From Granulosicoccus sp045110475 (lineage in GTDB: Bacteria > Pseudomonadota > Gammaproteobacteria > Granulosicoccales > Granulosicoccaceae): a stretch of DNA of 64,000 nucleotides. The notes under the pieces are model-generated. The model was not told where the DNA came from. It did no database searches and saw only the letters and a program-made list of their open reading frames with translations. This document shows positions 17,486 to 25,656 of the stretch, in pieces. Location: positions 9,804 to 73,803 of the forward strand of contig JBGCGC010000022.1 in NCBI GenBank assembly GCA_045110475.1, written 5' to 3'. Numbering within the stretch: the first letter of the stretch is position 1; each line of letters opens with the position of its first letter. Position numbers and translations under genes: made by a program.

Positions 17486-17819
17486 CACGCGCAAGAAGGT
17501 GGTTACTTATCGTTTGTTAATGAACCGATAGGGCAATTTCTTGCTGAGCCAGTGCGGGGAGTGTAACAGACAAGGTTTGTTCAAGCTGCAGCCCTGACGA
17601 AAACAGGCTTGCGGAAAATGCAGAGCAGCTGCGCAAATAAACGCGACTTCTCAGAGAGTTTGATCACGAAACTACCCTTGTGACCCGTTGTAATTTGTCT
17701 TGTTGTGCATATTACCTCAATCCGGCACCGGGGCCTGTCCCAGTTCTGTGGCACAATGCAGGCGTATTTTTGACAGGATTGTCAGGTGGCAGAACCTGCC
17801 AGCAAATGCCTCGACATAA
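17486..17819. other. Intergenic region after greA
   Basis: 334 bases with no recognisable gene or terminator. Near its right end an inverted repeat TGACA-GGAT-TGTCA (17770-17783) overlaps a TTGACA-like box about 40 bases before the next gene. This may be a regulated promoter, but no matching -10 box is clear. Confidence 0.35.
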
Positions 17820-18524
17820 ATGGAATCTATGAAGAACGACGACAGCCAGCAAGGCAACGATGTAATCGGCTCAACCGACGTTGTCACCCGTCGACAATTT
17901 CTCCGAACTGCCGGTGTGGCCATGCTTGGTACAACTGCTGCCGTCGGTTTGTCGGGCCCAACATTGTCTCATGCCAAGAGCACAGCTGCGTCGCGCCGCT
18001 CCGGACGGGTTCCGTTGATCGAAGGAACACAGGCCAGTGCCCTGCAGGGTGCTGTGGCTGATCTCGAGACAAAAATGACGCGGCGTTTGCATCTGGTCAA
18101 TGAACATACCGGCGACGATTTCAACGTGGTGTTTTACACACACGGAATCTACCTGAACGACAATGTCTCGATGCTTAATCATCTGATGCGTGACAGACGT
18201 GCAAATCTTGCCACGCAAATGGATACCACCTTGTACAACCAGTTGTTTTTGCTGCGTTCAATACTGGGGACAGAAGAGCCCATCCATATTTTATCTGGAT
18301 ACCGCACACCGGAAACCAACGCCAAGCTGCGTAGTCGATCCAAACGCGTTGCCAAGTACAGTCTGCATATCGAGGGCCGGGCTGCGGATATCTACATTCC
18401 GGGCTATTCTGCCAAGAAGATCCAGAAGGCTGCGCTAACTATGCAAGCCGGTGGCGTTGGTCTCTATAGCAAGTCCAACTTTGTCCACATCGATACCGGT
18501 CAGGTGCGTCACTGGGGTGGTTGA
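17820..18524 (+). CDS. Tat-exported M15-type murein peptidase (DUF882/YcbK-like)
   Basis: 234 residues. A Tat signal (RRQFLRTAGVAMLGTTAAVG, about residues 24-43) is followed by an Ala/Ser cleavage region. The C-terminal Peptidase_M15-like domain has SGYRTPETN, SLHIEGRAADIYIPG with the first His and Asp ligands, and NFVHIDTGQVRHWGG with the last His. The family includes MepK, which cuts 3-3 peptide cross-links in peptidoglycan in the periplasm; Tat export suggests folding and metal loading before export. The ATG nine bases later (17829) is an equally possible start. It is monocistronic by spacing. Confidence 0.88.
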   Translation: MESMKNDDSQQGNDVIGSTDVVTRRQFLRTAGVAMLGTTAAVGLSGPTLSHAKSTAASRRSGRVPLIEGTQASALQGAVADLETKMTRRLHLVNEHTGDDFNVVFYTHGIYLNDNVSMLNHLMRDRRANLATQMDTTLYNQLFLLRSILGTEEPIHILSGYRTPETNAKLRSRSKRVAKYSLHIEGRAADIYIPGYSAKKIQKAALTMQAGGVGLYSKSNFVHIDTGQVRHWGG

Positions 18525-18708
18525 GTTCAAGCAGGCCTTGCGCCTGACGCCTCAGCCATAACTACAGCTTTAGTATCAGCTTCTGTCGCCAGTGTGGACT
18601 GGCTAGCAAAGACCGATTTTCACCTGTGATTCTTGTCCCATCAGCGTATTTATAATTAGGCGCGTTGAATAAAGCTGTCATAAGATTGTCACTCAGACGC
18701 AGGAGGTC

Positions 18709-19431
18709 ATGAAATTGACCCAAGCGCCAACGTCTAATGAGGTGACCATCTTGAATTTACTATCCAGAGTGCAACGATTTGGCAAGGCTACGTCGCTGAG
18801 TGCCTGTGTACTTATTGCCTGTATCGCCAACCCCGCCAGTGCAGCACAATTTGGTGTAAGGGTTGTCAGCGCTGACGGCATGCCGGTTGCAGGTGCCTCT
18901 GTCTGTTTTGGGCTACCAGGTAACTACCGTCAATTCGGCGCTGTATTTACCGATGTAGACGGGCAGGCGGTCGTTGAGGTGCCCAATCTTCCTTTCGTGG
19001 TCACCGTGTCTAAAACCCGTTTCAGCGGCATGCGACTCAGTGAACCAGCTCGTGGATATAATCTGATCAAACAGGTAACGCTCGCTGAAGGCACGCCGGG
19101 TCCGCGCTGCAAGGCCGGTACTACGCTTGCCGAGGCCACCAGGTCTTCAGTAAGAATTACCAACGTGCAGGTATCGTCTGATAGTCGATCAACGCAATTA
19201 ATTCCTGAGGCGACAGGAGAACCGACAGAGTATCGCGTCAACGCCACGCCATATTTCGACGCATCCCCGTGGAAAAAACTTGATGAGTCAATACAGGTTT
19301 CCGCGTCCATGGCCAAGCGTGAGAAGCTCTATTTGCAACTACGACGCTACGAAGGCACACGCAATGGCTGGTTTGAAGCGCGATCGGAAACAGCCACCGT
19401 TTTTCTGTCAACACCTGAATCGTCTCTGTAA
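18709..19431 (+). CDS. Secreted protein with carboxypeptidase-regulatory-like (Ig-fold) domain
   Basis: 240 residues. AGGAGG stands directly before the ATG. An N-terminal signal peptide is preceded by an unusually long polar segment, with the hydrophobic core about 29-42 and ANPASAA as the cleavage site. The mature start QFGVRVVSADGMPVAGASVC then VFTDVDGQAVVEVPNLPF is the beta-sandwich pattern of CarboxypepD_reg-like domains. Three Cys are visible after the signal. The C-terminal half is not recognised. It is probably periplasmic or outer-membrane associated. No operon partner; function unknown. Confidence 0.6.
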   Translation: MKLTQAPTSNEVTILNLLSRVQRFGKATSLSACVLIACIANPASAAQFGVRVVSADGMPVAGASVCFGLPGNYRQFGAVFTDVDGQAVVEVPNLPFVVTVSKTRFSGMRLSEPARGYNLIKQVTLAEGTPGPRCKAGTTLAEATRSSVRITNVQVSSDSRSTQLIPEATGEPTEYRVNATPYFDASPWKKLDESIQVSASMAKREKLYLQLRRYEGTRNGWFEARSETATVFLSTPESSL

Positions 19432-19557
19432 GCCTCCATAACCCTCAGGCTGAGCCTCAGGTCAGGCTGCCACCAAGCATGATGCCATACCCGATTCATC
19501 GTGTTCCATGTTGATCATCGGACTGTCAAGTGAACACATGCAAATACGCAGGGATTT

Positions 19558-19749
19558 TCAGGGCTTGTTGTCAAGCGCCTCAACTTCTTCGAGTTTCAAC
19601 GTACGGGCTTCACTCTCCAGCATGACCGGAATGCCATCGCGTATCGGAAACGCCAGCGCCGCCTGTCGCGACCATAGCTCTTCCCCGTTCTTGATGAGTT
19701 TTCCCTTGGTGACAGGGCATACCAGAATATCGAGTAGTCGTTTGTCCAT
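19558..19749 (-). CDS. Trm112 family protein
   Basis: 63 residues. The pattern LLDILVCPVTKGKLI, then SRQAALAFPIRDGIPVMLESEAR, is the bacterial Trm112/YcaR family. Eukaryotic Trm112 activates methyltransferases; the bacterial role is not settled. The first Cys is kept but the second Cys of the zinc-binding pair is not seen (CPVTKG), which is common in bacterial members. It lies 42 bases downstream of the DUF934 gene on the same strand. Confidence 0.9.
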   Translation of the reverse strand: MDKRLLDILVCPVTKGKLIKNGEELWSRQAALAFPIRDGIPVMLESEARTLKLEEVEALDNKP

Positions 19750-19791
19750 GACGCTTATATTAACCTCAATTGGCGCGCCCCGAACATTTCG

Positions 19792-20271
19792 CTAACCCGC
19801 AATCGGCAAGGCATAACTGGGTTGGTAATTGGTTGTAAATCGGGAAAGAATACCCTCTACCAGTTGCGCATCAGGTTGTTCGGGAAAATCAAATGTATCG
19901 ATACCTGCTCTGGCCATGAACAGGATCTGATCGGGCCTGATGTCCCCCGATGCTCGCAGTTCACCGGAAAACCCCAGTTGTGTTCTCAGAAGTCTGGCTT
20001 GTGTGTACCCACGCCCATCGGTAAATACCGGGAAGTCGATTACCACAAGCTGCAGGTGAGTCAGATGCGCTTCTAGCGGTAATACATCGTCTTCGCTTTT
20101 CAACCACACACCTGACACCCGGTGTCGCATGCAATCTTCGAGTGACAGGTAGCGTTCGAGGCTACTGGCTACGGCTGCATCCGACGGGTTGCCCTCTGGC
20201 AAGGGCGCATCATCTTCTATTTTTATCCAGGGGTTGTTATCGACCCATTGGCCATTACGCAGCAGTGGCAT
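19792..20271 (-). CDS. DUF934 protein, sulfite-reduction associated
   Basis: 159 residues from the ATG at complement 20269-20271 (MPLLRNGQWVDNNPW), the normal family start; the reading frame extends 58 codons upstream, but this lies over the sulfite reductase gene. Residues ERYLSLEDCMRHRVSGVWL and VIDFPVFTDGRGYTQARLLR are typical of DUF934, found next to siroheme sulfite reductases in proteobacteria and thought to help electron delivery or assembly. It overlaps the reductase gene by 17 bases. Confidence 0.88.
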   Translation of the reverse strand: MPLLRNGQWVDNNPWIKIEDDAPLPEGNPSDAAVASSLERYLSLEDCMRHRVSGVWLKSEDDVLPLEAHLTHLQLVVIDFPVFTDGRGYTQARLLRTQLGFSGELRASGDIRPDQILFMARAGIDTFDFPEQPDAQLVEGILSRFTTNYQPSYALPIAG

Positions 20272-21958
20272 AAACGCTCTCCTTGAAAGGTGTGGTGCCC
20301 AGACGCTGGACGGTGTCGTGAAAGGATTCTTCGGGCTCTCGTAAGTCGATATACGCTTGCAATAGCTGGTCAATTGCCTGTGCAACGTCGGTTTTGGCAA
20401 TAGCTCGCCCGAGTCGTTGACCGAGTGCAGCGGCGTTGCCTGCATGACCGCCTATCGTTAGCTGGTACCACTCCACACCGCCCTTGTCGACGCCCAGAAT
20501 ACCGATGTCGCCAACATGATGATGCCCACAGGCATTCATGCAACCAGAGATCTTGATGCTGATGTCACCAAGCTCATGCATGTAATCAAGATCATCAAAA
20601 TGCGTGTAGATCTGGTCGTATATCTCAAGGGTTCCCGCATTCGCCAACGAACAGTAGTCGAGGCCGGGGCAGACAATCATGTCGGTGAGCTTGCCCAGGT
20701 TAGGTGTGGCCAGGGTCAAGGCTTTGAGTTCGTTCCACAGATCAAACAGATCGTTCACGGGGACGTGCGCCAACACCAGATTCTGCTCGTGGGTGGTACG
20801 TATTTCACCCAGACTATAACGATCCGCCAGCGCTGCCAGTGATTCCATCTGCCCGCTGGTGATGTCTCCTGCCGGAGTCCCGGGTGCCTTGAGCGAGATA
20901 TAGACAATGCGCCGACCCGAATCGCGATGCTCGCGCGTGTTCGACTGATACCACTGATTGAACAACGGGTTGGTAAACATCTGATCCGGTGGTTGACTGT
21001 CGCTTGAGTCAGGCTTGACGGAAGGATTCCGCTGCGCCTTGGGATCAAGCGCTACAGTGCCCAGGGTGGGTGCCGCAGGAAACTGCGCTTTGAGCGCCTC
21101 AATCCGAGCCTGTGTAAAGGTATCGTCGCTATTGTTTGCCTGCACCCATTGGTCTTCCACCTTGTTTCTGAAGGTATCGATGCCAAGGGCGTTGACCAGA
21201 ATCTTTATCCGCGCCTTGTACATATTGTCGCGTCGCCCTTCAAGATTGTAGACGCGAAGAATTGCGGCCAGATAAGTCAGCAGGTGTTCGCTTGGCAGAA
21301 AAGGCTTGATGACCTGACCTATATGGGGTGTTCGTCCAAGGCCACCACCAACAAGCACCTCGAAGCCGGTGTCGCCGGCATCATTTCTGACAAGTCGCAA
21401 GCCAATGTCATGGACTTGCACTGCCGCCCGATCGCTCAATGCACCGGTAACGGCAATCTTGAACTTTCGCGGCAACCAGTTAAATTCAGGATGCAGGGTA
21501 GACCACTGACGGATCAGCTCACACCAGGGGCGAGGGTCTTCAATTTCGTCAGAAATGGCGCCTGCCAATGGGTCGGTTGTTGTATTACGGATGCAGTTGC
21601 CACTGGTCTGGATGGCATGCATATCGACATCGGCAAGCTCTTCGAGAATTTGTGGCACCTGTTCCAGCTTTGGCCAGTTGTACTGGATATTCTGCCGCGT
21701 AGTGATATGCCCATAGTCTTTGTCGTAGACACGGGCGATATGGCCCAGCTTACGCAGTTGAACGCTGGACAGCAGTCCGTAGGGTATGGCAACGCGAAGC
21801 ATGTAGGCCTTGCGTTGCAGGTACAGCCCGTTTCGCAATCTGAGTTGCTTGTATTCATCTTCGCTGAGTTCGCCGCTCAGTCTGCGCTGTGTCTGTTCAC
21901 GAAATTCGGCAACACGTTCGCGCAGGAAGCTTCTGTCATGTTCGGTATATTGATACAT
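20255..21958 (-). CDS. cysI: Nitrite/sulfite reductase, siroheme hemoprotein (CysI-like)
   Basis: 567 residues. N-terminal ferredoxin-like half-domain includes HIARVYDKDYGHITTRQNIQ and IQTSGNCIRNTTTDP. The C-terminal half has the Fe4S4-siroheme Cys set: CPGLDYC and ISGCMNACGHHHVGDIGILG (CX5C and CX3C). It reduces sulfite to sulfide for cysteine synthesis in the cytoplasm. Coupling to DUF934, with no cysJ flavoprotein nearby, suggests electrons come from ferredoxin or another donor. Assimilatory sulfite is favoured over nitrite by the DUF934 link. Confidence 0.9.
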   Translation of the reverse strand: MYQYTEHDRSFLRERVAEFREQTQRRLSGELSEDEYKQLRLRNGLYLQRKAYMLRVAIPYGLLSSVQLRKLGHIARVYDKDYGHITTRQNIQYNWPKLEQVPQILEELADVDMHAIQTSGNCIRNTTTDPLAGAISDEIEDPRPWCELIRQWSTLHPEFNWLPRKFKIAVTGALSDRAAVQVHDIGLRLVRNDAGDTGFEVLVGGGLGRTPHIGQVIKPFLPSEHLLTYLAAILRVYNLEGRRDNMYKARIKILVNALGIDTFRNKVEDQWVQANNSDDTFTQARIEALKAQFPAAPTLGTVALDPKAQRNPSVKPDSSDSQPPDQMFTNPLFNQWYQSNTREHRDSGRRIVYISLKAPGTPAGDITSGQMESLAALADRYSLGEIRTTHEQNLVLAHVPVNDLFDLWNELKALTLATPNLGKLTDMIVCPGLDYCSLANAGTLEIYDQIYTHFDDLDYMHELGDISIKISGCMNACGHHHVGDIGILGVDKGGVEWYQLTIGGHAGNAAALGQRLGRAIAKTDVAQAIDQLLQAYIDLREPEESFHDTVQRLGTTPFKESVYATAA

Positions 21959-22238
21959 GGTCAGGCATCCCGAAGCAGCTTGTTCAAAGGTAATCGAACT
22001 GTGTCGGGCACTTCAGGAATAGTGTTGGTCAACATCTTCAAACCCCGGTGGCGCTCTTACATTAGGCGACCATTTGATCAGGGTCTCAGGGGTTAGGTTT
22101 AGTCTTTTTTGCTATCTCGTTATGCGTGCAGGTTATAAGCTGGTATCTGATGCTGGTTGTTGCTGCAAATGATTGATCCAACAGCAGAATGGCGGAGCGT
22201 AAAAAGCAATATTGCGTCCGGTGCTAGGTGTATTTTGA

Positions 22239-22658
22239 CTAGTTGGGCCAGCAGCCGGTGTTTGCAGCAGGTGCCCGTATTCCTTGCTGATTGATAGTCA
22301 GCTCGGTGCAGCCCGTATCTTTTTCCTGCGTACCGGTGGCAGTGGCTTTGATCAGATAGGTAGTGGCATCAGACTCAAGCGTCAGGTTGTAGTAGCCTTC
22401 AGGCGACACAGCACTAGCCAGTGTGCAGTTTGCGTAGGAATAACTGACCGATTTGCAGCGTTCGATACTTTGCACAGCCTGAAGAATCGACACTATGCCA
22501 TCAGAGCGACGGGCTTTTTTTACGTAGTCACCATAGGAGGGATAAGCGATCGACGCCAGAATACCAATGACGACCAGCACGATCATCAGTTCGATGAGTG
22601 TAAAGCCACGCTGAAGGTTCGCGTGACTAGTCGTTGTCATGGTTTTTGATCGGGACAT
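22239..22658 (-). CDS. pilE: Type IV minor pilin, PilE-like
   Basis: 139 residues. A short leader ends in QRGFTLIELMIVLVVIGILA, giving the prepilin-peptidase site after Gly and Glu at +5, followed by YPSYGDYVKKARRSDG as in PilE minor pilins. The C-terminal part has Cys residues for the pilin disulfide (RCKSVSYSYANC, TGCTEL, TGCW). The first ATG is kept because GGAG lies 7 bases upstream. PilE would join the pilus tip or initiation complex at the inner membrane. The usual neighbours pilV, pilW, pilX and pilY1 are absent, so it is a detached minor pilin gene. Confidence 0.88.
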   Translation of the reverse strand: MSRSKTMTTTSHANLQRGFTLIELMIVLVVIGILASIAYPSYGDYVKKARRSDGIVSILQAVQSIERCKSVSYSYANCTLASAVSPEGYYNLTLESDATTYLIKATATGTQEKDTGCTELTINQQGIRAPAANTGCWPN

Positions 22659-22887
22659 CCGGCTTCTCCAGCCTGCGTAGAGGCTTTTGTAATATTTTCA
22701 ATTAGCCCGTGTAGCGACCTGTAATAAGCGATACCTGACAGGCAGTGATGACACCGTCGACGGTTTGAGCAACACTTCACACTCTGTTAGAGAGTTACCG
22801 CTGGAATGGGGAAATATCGATTAGTCCTTTACAAGTCGTTCACTGTCGTTAATAGTCTGGCAGATTCATACTCGCTGACAGGATGAC

Positions 22888-24864
22888 GTGGTGGGACTTC
22901 AACTTGGTCTGGATACAGGCGGTACCTTCACGGATGCCGTTCTGCTGGATGACGATCTCAAGGTGCGCAACTGTGCCAAATCGCTCACCACGCATCACGA
23001 CCTGATTCAAGGCCTGCGTGGTGCTGTTGAACAGGTTGTGCGTGGACAGCCAGTAGAGCAAATTAACAGGGTTTGTCTCTCCACCACGCTAGCCACCAAC
23101 GCGCTTGTTGAAGGTCGTGGACGCAGTGTCGCGTTGGTCCTGATCGGTTTCAGGGAGTCGCAACTGCAGCGGGCAAATCTGTCTGATGCATTGGCAGGTG
23201 ACCCAATATTACGGGTGAGTGGAGGTCATCAGGCATCCGGCGCAATGCAGGACATACTCGATGTCAACGCTATCAAGGCGTTCGTTTCGCAAGTGGATAG
23301 TCGTGTGGATGCCTATGCGGTTTCTGGCGTATTCGCCGTGCGCAACCCCGAGCATGAAGTGCAAACGCAGGCGCTTATTGCCTCACTGAGCGGCAAGCCA
23401 GTCGCCTGCGGGCATCACTTGAGTTCAGGACTTGACGCGCCAAGACGAGCCTTGACGGCTTTACTGAATGCCCGCCTGATACCCATGATCAATGCCTTGC
23501 TGGACGCAGCCAGAGATCTGATGGACGAGACAGGTATCAAGGCACCGCTGATGGTTGTCAAAGGTGATGGGTCGTTGATAAGCGATAGCGTTGCCAGTCA
23601 GTACCCGGTAGAAACCATTCTTAGTGGTCCTGCGGCCAGTGTCGTCGGTGCGCAATATCTCTGCGCTCACGATGATCTGCTGGTATCCGATATGGGCGGA
23701 ACAACCACTGACATTGCTCTGATCAGATCAGGACAACCACTACTGAGTGTGGACGGCGCAACCGTTGGAGGATGGCGAACCATGGTTAAGGCTGTTGATG
23801 TCCGAACCTATGGTCTCGGTGGAGACAGTGCCGTTCAATTCGATCGTGGCCTTCGTCGTCTTTGCATCGGCCCCAATCGGGTCGTTCCGTTAAGTCTGCT
23901 GGTACAGCAGTATCCAGACTGTCTGGCAGAGCTGGAAGCGCAGCTAACTTTGCCCATGAGTACCACTCACAGTGGCCAGTTTGTCCTTCTTCACGCAGCC
24001 AGTCCGACTGATTTGACGAGCCAGCAGCAAGAGCTGTATGAGCAAATCGCCAAAGGACCTGTTGCACTCCAGAGTTTGTTTGCTGCGCAGACGCTTGAGC
24101 GTGCCTTGCACCGCCTGGAGCAGCGAGGGGTCGTCATAAGGGCGGGATTTACACCGACAGATGCCTGCCATATCACTGGCGATCAGACGACCTGGCCTGC
24201 CACTGCGGCCATGCTTGGAGCCAGACTGCTAATGCGCTATAGCGAAGACAATCTCGGAACCGAGTACGCAAGCGAACAACAATTTGCCAATGAAGTGCAG
24301 ACCCGTGTGTCCGAGCTGACCTCCCTGGCTTTGATCGGTGCAATCAGCGCAGTTGCAGGTGCTGCTATAACGACGTCTCAACAGGAACTTATTGAGAGGA
24401 GCTTCCGACGTACCGCTGAGGCTGGGTTTTCTCTGAAACCGCAGCTTCAGGTAACGTTGGTTGGGCTTGGTGCACCTGCTGCCAGTTATTATCAGGGCAG
24501 CGCCAACTTGCTCAATACCGACCTGAATTTGCCAGAGTTTGCGCATGTGGCCAACGCACTTGGCGCTGTGGTGGGCTCCATCCGGCAAGAGCAGCTAATC
24601 GTGATTAATCCGGCAGGCGGTGAGCGTGTATCTGTCCTGTTTCCTGAGGGACCGGTGGAATACGATTCGCTGGAAGAAGGTGCGCAGGCTGCCATTGCTC
24701 GTGCCTCGGAACTGGCAACCGAAAAAGCACGGCTTGCGGGTGCTCTGTACCCCGCCTTGACGGTCAATCGCGCAGATAACATTGTGAACAATAGTGGTGA
24801 GAACGTGTTTTTTGAGAGTTGTATCTCAGTAACGGCGACAGGACGTCCCGCATCTGCCATTTGA
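22888..24864 (+). CDS. Hydantoinase/oxoprolinase family protein (HyuA-like)
   Basis: 658 residues. The N-terminal ASKHA-type phosphate loop LGLDTGGTFTDAVLLDDD, then LSTTLATNALVEGRG, and a central VSDMGGTTTDIALI with GPAASVVGA are diagnostic of hydantoinase A. These enzymes use ATP to open cyclic amides (hydantoins, 5-oxoproline) or drive acetone or acetophenone carboxylation, normally together with a HyuB subunit. No hyuB is adjacent, so it is either a stand-alone member or encoded apart from its partner. GTG 22888 is preceded by AGGATG; a second GTG follows at once. Confidence 0.88.
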   Translation: MVGLQLGLDTGGTFTDAVLLDDDLKVRNCAKSLTTHHDLIQGLRGAVEQVVRGQPVEQINRVCLSTTLATNALVEGRGRSVALVLIGFRESQLQRANLSDALAGDPILRVSGGHQASGAMQDILDVNAIKAFVSQVDSRVDAYAVSGVFAVRNPEHEVQTQALIASLSGKPVACGHHLSSGLDAPRRALTALLNARLIPMINALLDAARDLMDETGIKAPLMVVKGDGSLISDSVASQYPVETILSGPAASVVGAQYLCAHDDLLVSDMGGTTTDIALIRSGQPLLSVDGATVGGWRTMVKAVDVRTYGLGGDSAVQFDRGLRRLCIGPNRVVPLSLLVQQYPDCLAELEAQLTLPMSTTHSGQFVLLHAASPTDLTSQQQELYEQIAKGPVALQSLFAAQTLERALHRLEQRGVVIRAGFTPTDACHITGDQTTWPATAAMLGARLLMRYSEDNLGTEYASEQQFANEVQTRVSELTSLALIGAISAVAGAAITTSQQELIERSFRRTAEAGFSLKPQLQVTLVGLGAPAASYYQGSANLLNTDLNLPEFAHVANALGAVVGSIRQEQLIVINPAGGERVSVLFPEGPVEYDSLEEGAQAAIARASELATEKARLAGALYPALTVNRADNIVNNSGENVFFESCISVTATGRPASAI

Positions 24865-24913
24865 GCTGATTCAAGAAAGCAGTTGTTCCTCCAAGTTACT
24901 TGTACAGAGTAGC

Positions 24914-24970
24914 AATAGGCCTATATTCGCGTCTAATCGAGCCGATATAGGCTTATATATTACTTTTTTT
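24914..24970 (+). terminator. Probable terminator after the hydantoinase gene
   Basis: ATAGGCCTATATTCG and CGATATAGGCTTAT (24915-24955) pair as a stem with one or two imperfections; an AT-rich stretch and a run of eight T follow. It separates the hyuA-like gene from the DUF3461 gene. The T-run is about 8 bases after the stem, so efficiency may be modest. Confidence 0.5.
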
Positions 24971-24989
24971 TCACAAATCACCGGAGACA

Positions 24990-25460
24990 ATGATGTCTGC
25001 CTCAATTAACAAAAAAACTGACTTCTTCCCTGCGCTCGAAGAAATGGGCGTTACCCGCGCTCATCAGATTTCAAGCTACACCTTGCGTCACGAAGGTGCT
25101 GACAAAGACGTTCTGAAGATTCGCTACAAGCGTGCAAAAGGTTCACTGTTGCCTGATAGCCGAACCTATAAGTTCGGTCGTTCACTAAAGACGGTGATCG
25201 CTGATGGCGGGACTTCACGTATGGAGCATACTTACGAGATATCCCCGTTTCTTTTAAAAGCCGTAGCAGAGCTGGATTCACTGGTGACGTCAAACCAGGA
25301 AACAGACAACACGAAAACGTCGCGAATTGGTAAAGAACGTGTGGCAGAACTGCTTAAGGAATTTGATGAGCTGGAGTCACTGGCCAACAGCCAGACGCCG
25401 GATACCGCAGCAGTCGCAGCACGTTTTTCCAGATTGAAAGCCCAGATTGCTGCGCTTTAA
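24990..25460 (+). CDS. DUF3461 family protein
   Basis: 156 residues. FPALEEMGVTRAHQISSYTL, then DVLKIRYKRAKGSLLPDSRTYKF and EISPFLLKAVAELDSL match DUF3461, a small cytoplasmic family of gammaproteobacteria with no known function. A C-terminal helical tail (about 95-156, Glu/Leu-rich) exceeds the usual roughly 130 residues. GGAG at 24982-24985 fits the second ATG (24993, spacing 7) better than the first (24990). It is monocistronic and flanked by terminators. Confidence 0.82.
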   Translation: MMSASINKKTDFFPALEEMGVTRAHQISSYTLRHEGADKDVLKIRYKRAKGSLLPDSRTYKFGRSLKTVIADGGTSRMEHTYEISPFLLKAVAELDSLVTSNQETDNTKTSRIGKERVAELLKEFDELESLANSQTPDTAAVAARFSRLKAQIAAL

Positions 25461-25512
25461 ACAATCTTGAGCCTTCAACCTGCACGGGCCGGGTTTATGT
25501 TGAAGCAAACAA

Positions 25513-25541
25513 GATCCCCGCTTTCGCGGGATGATGTTTTT
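25513..25541 (+). terminator. Rho-independent-type terminator after DUF3461
   Basis: ATCCCC-GC and GCGGGAT form a GC-rich stem with one bulged C around a TTTC loop, followed within a few bases by GTTTTTG. It would end the DUF3461 transcript before the convergent lpd gene. Confidence 0.6.
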
Positions 25542-25656
25542 GCGACAAACACGGCTCCGAAAGGCTGGCGCTTTGTCAGTGAACACAGGTGTTATCGTCT
25601 GCCGCGCTCACCGTTACAGCTAGACGGCAAGTACGAAGCAAAACAGTCGCCACACG

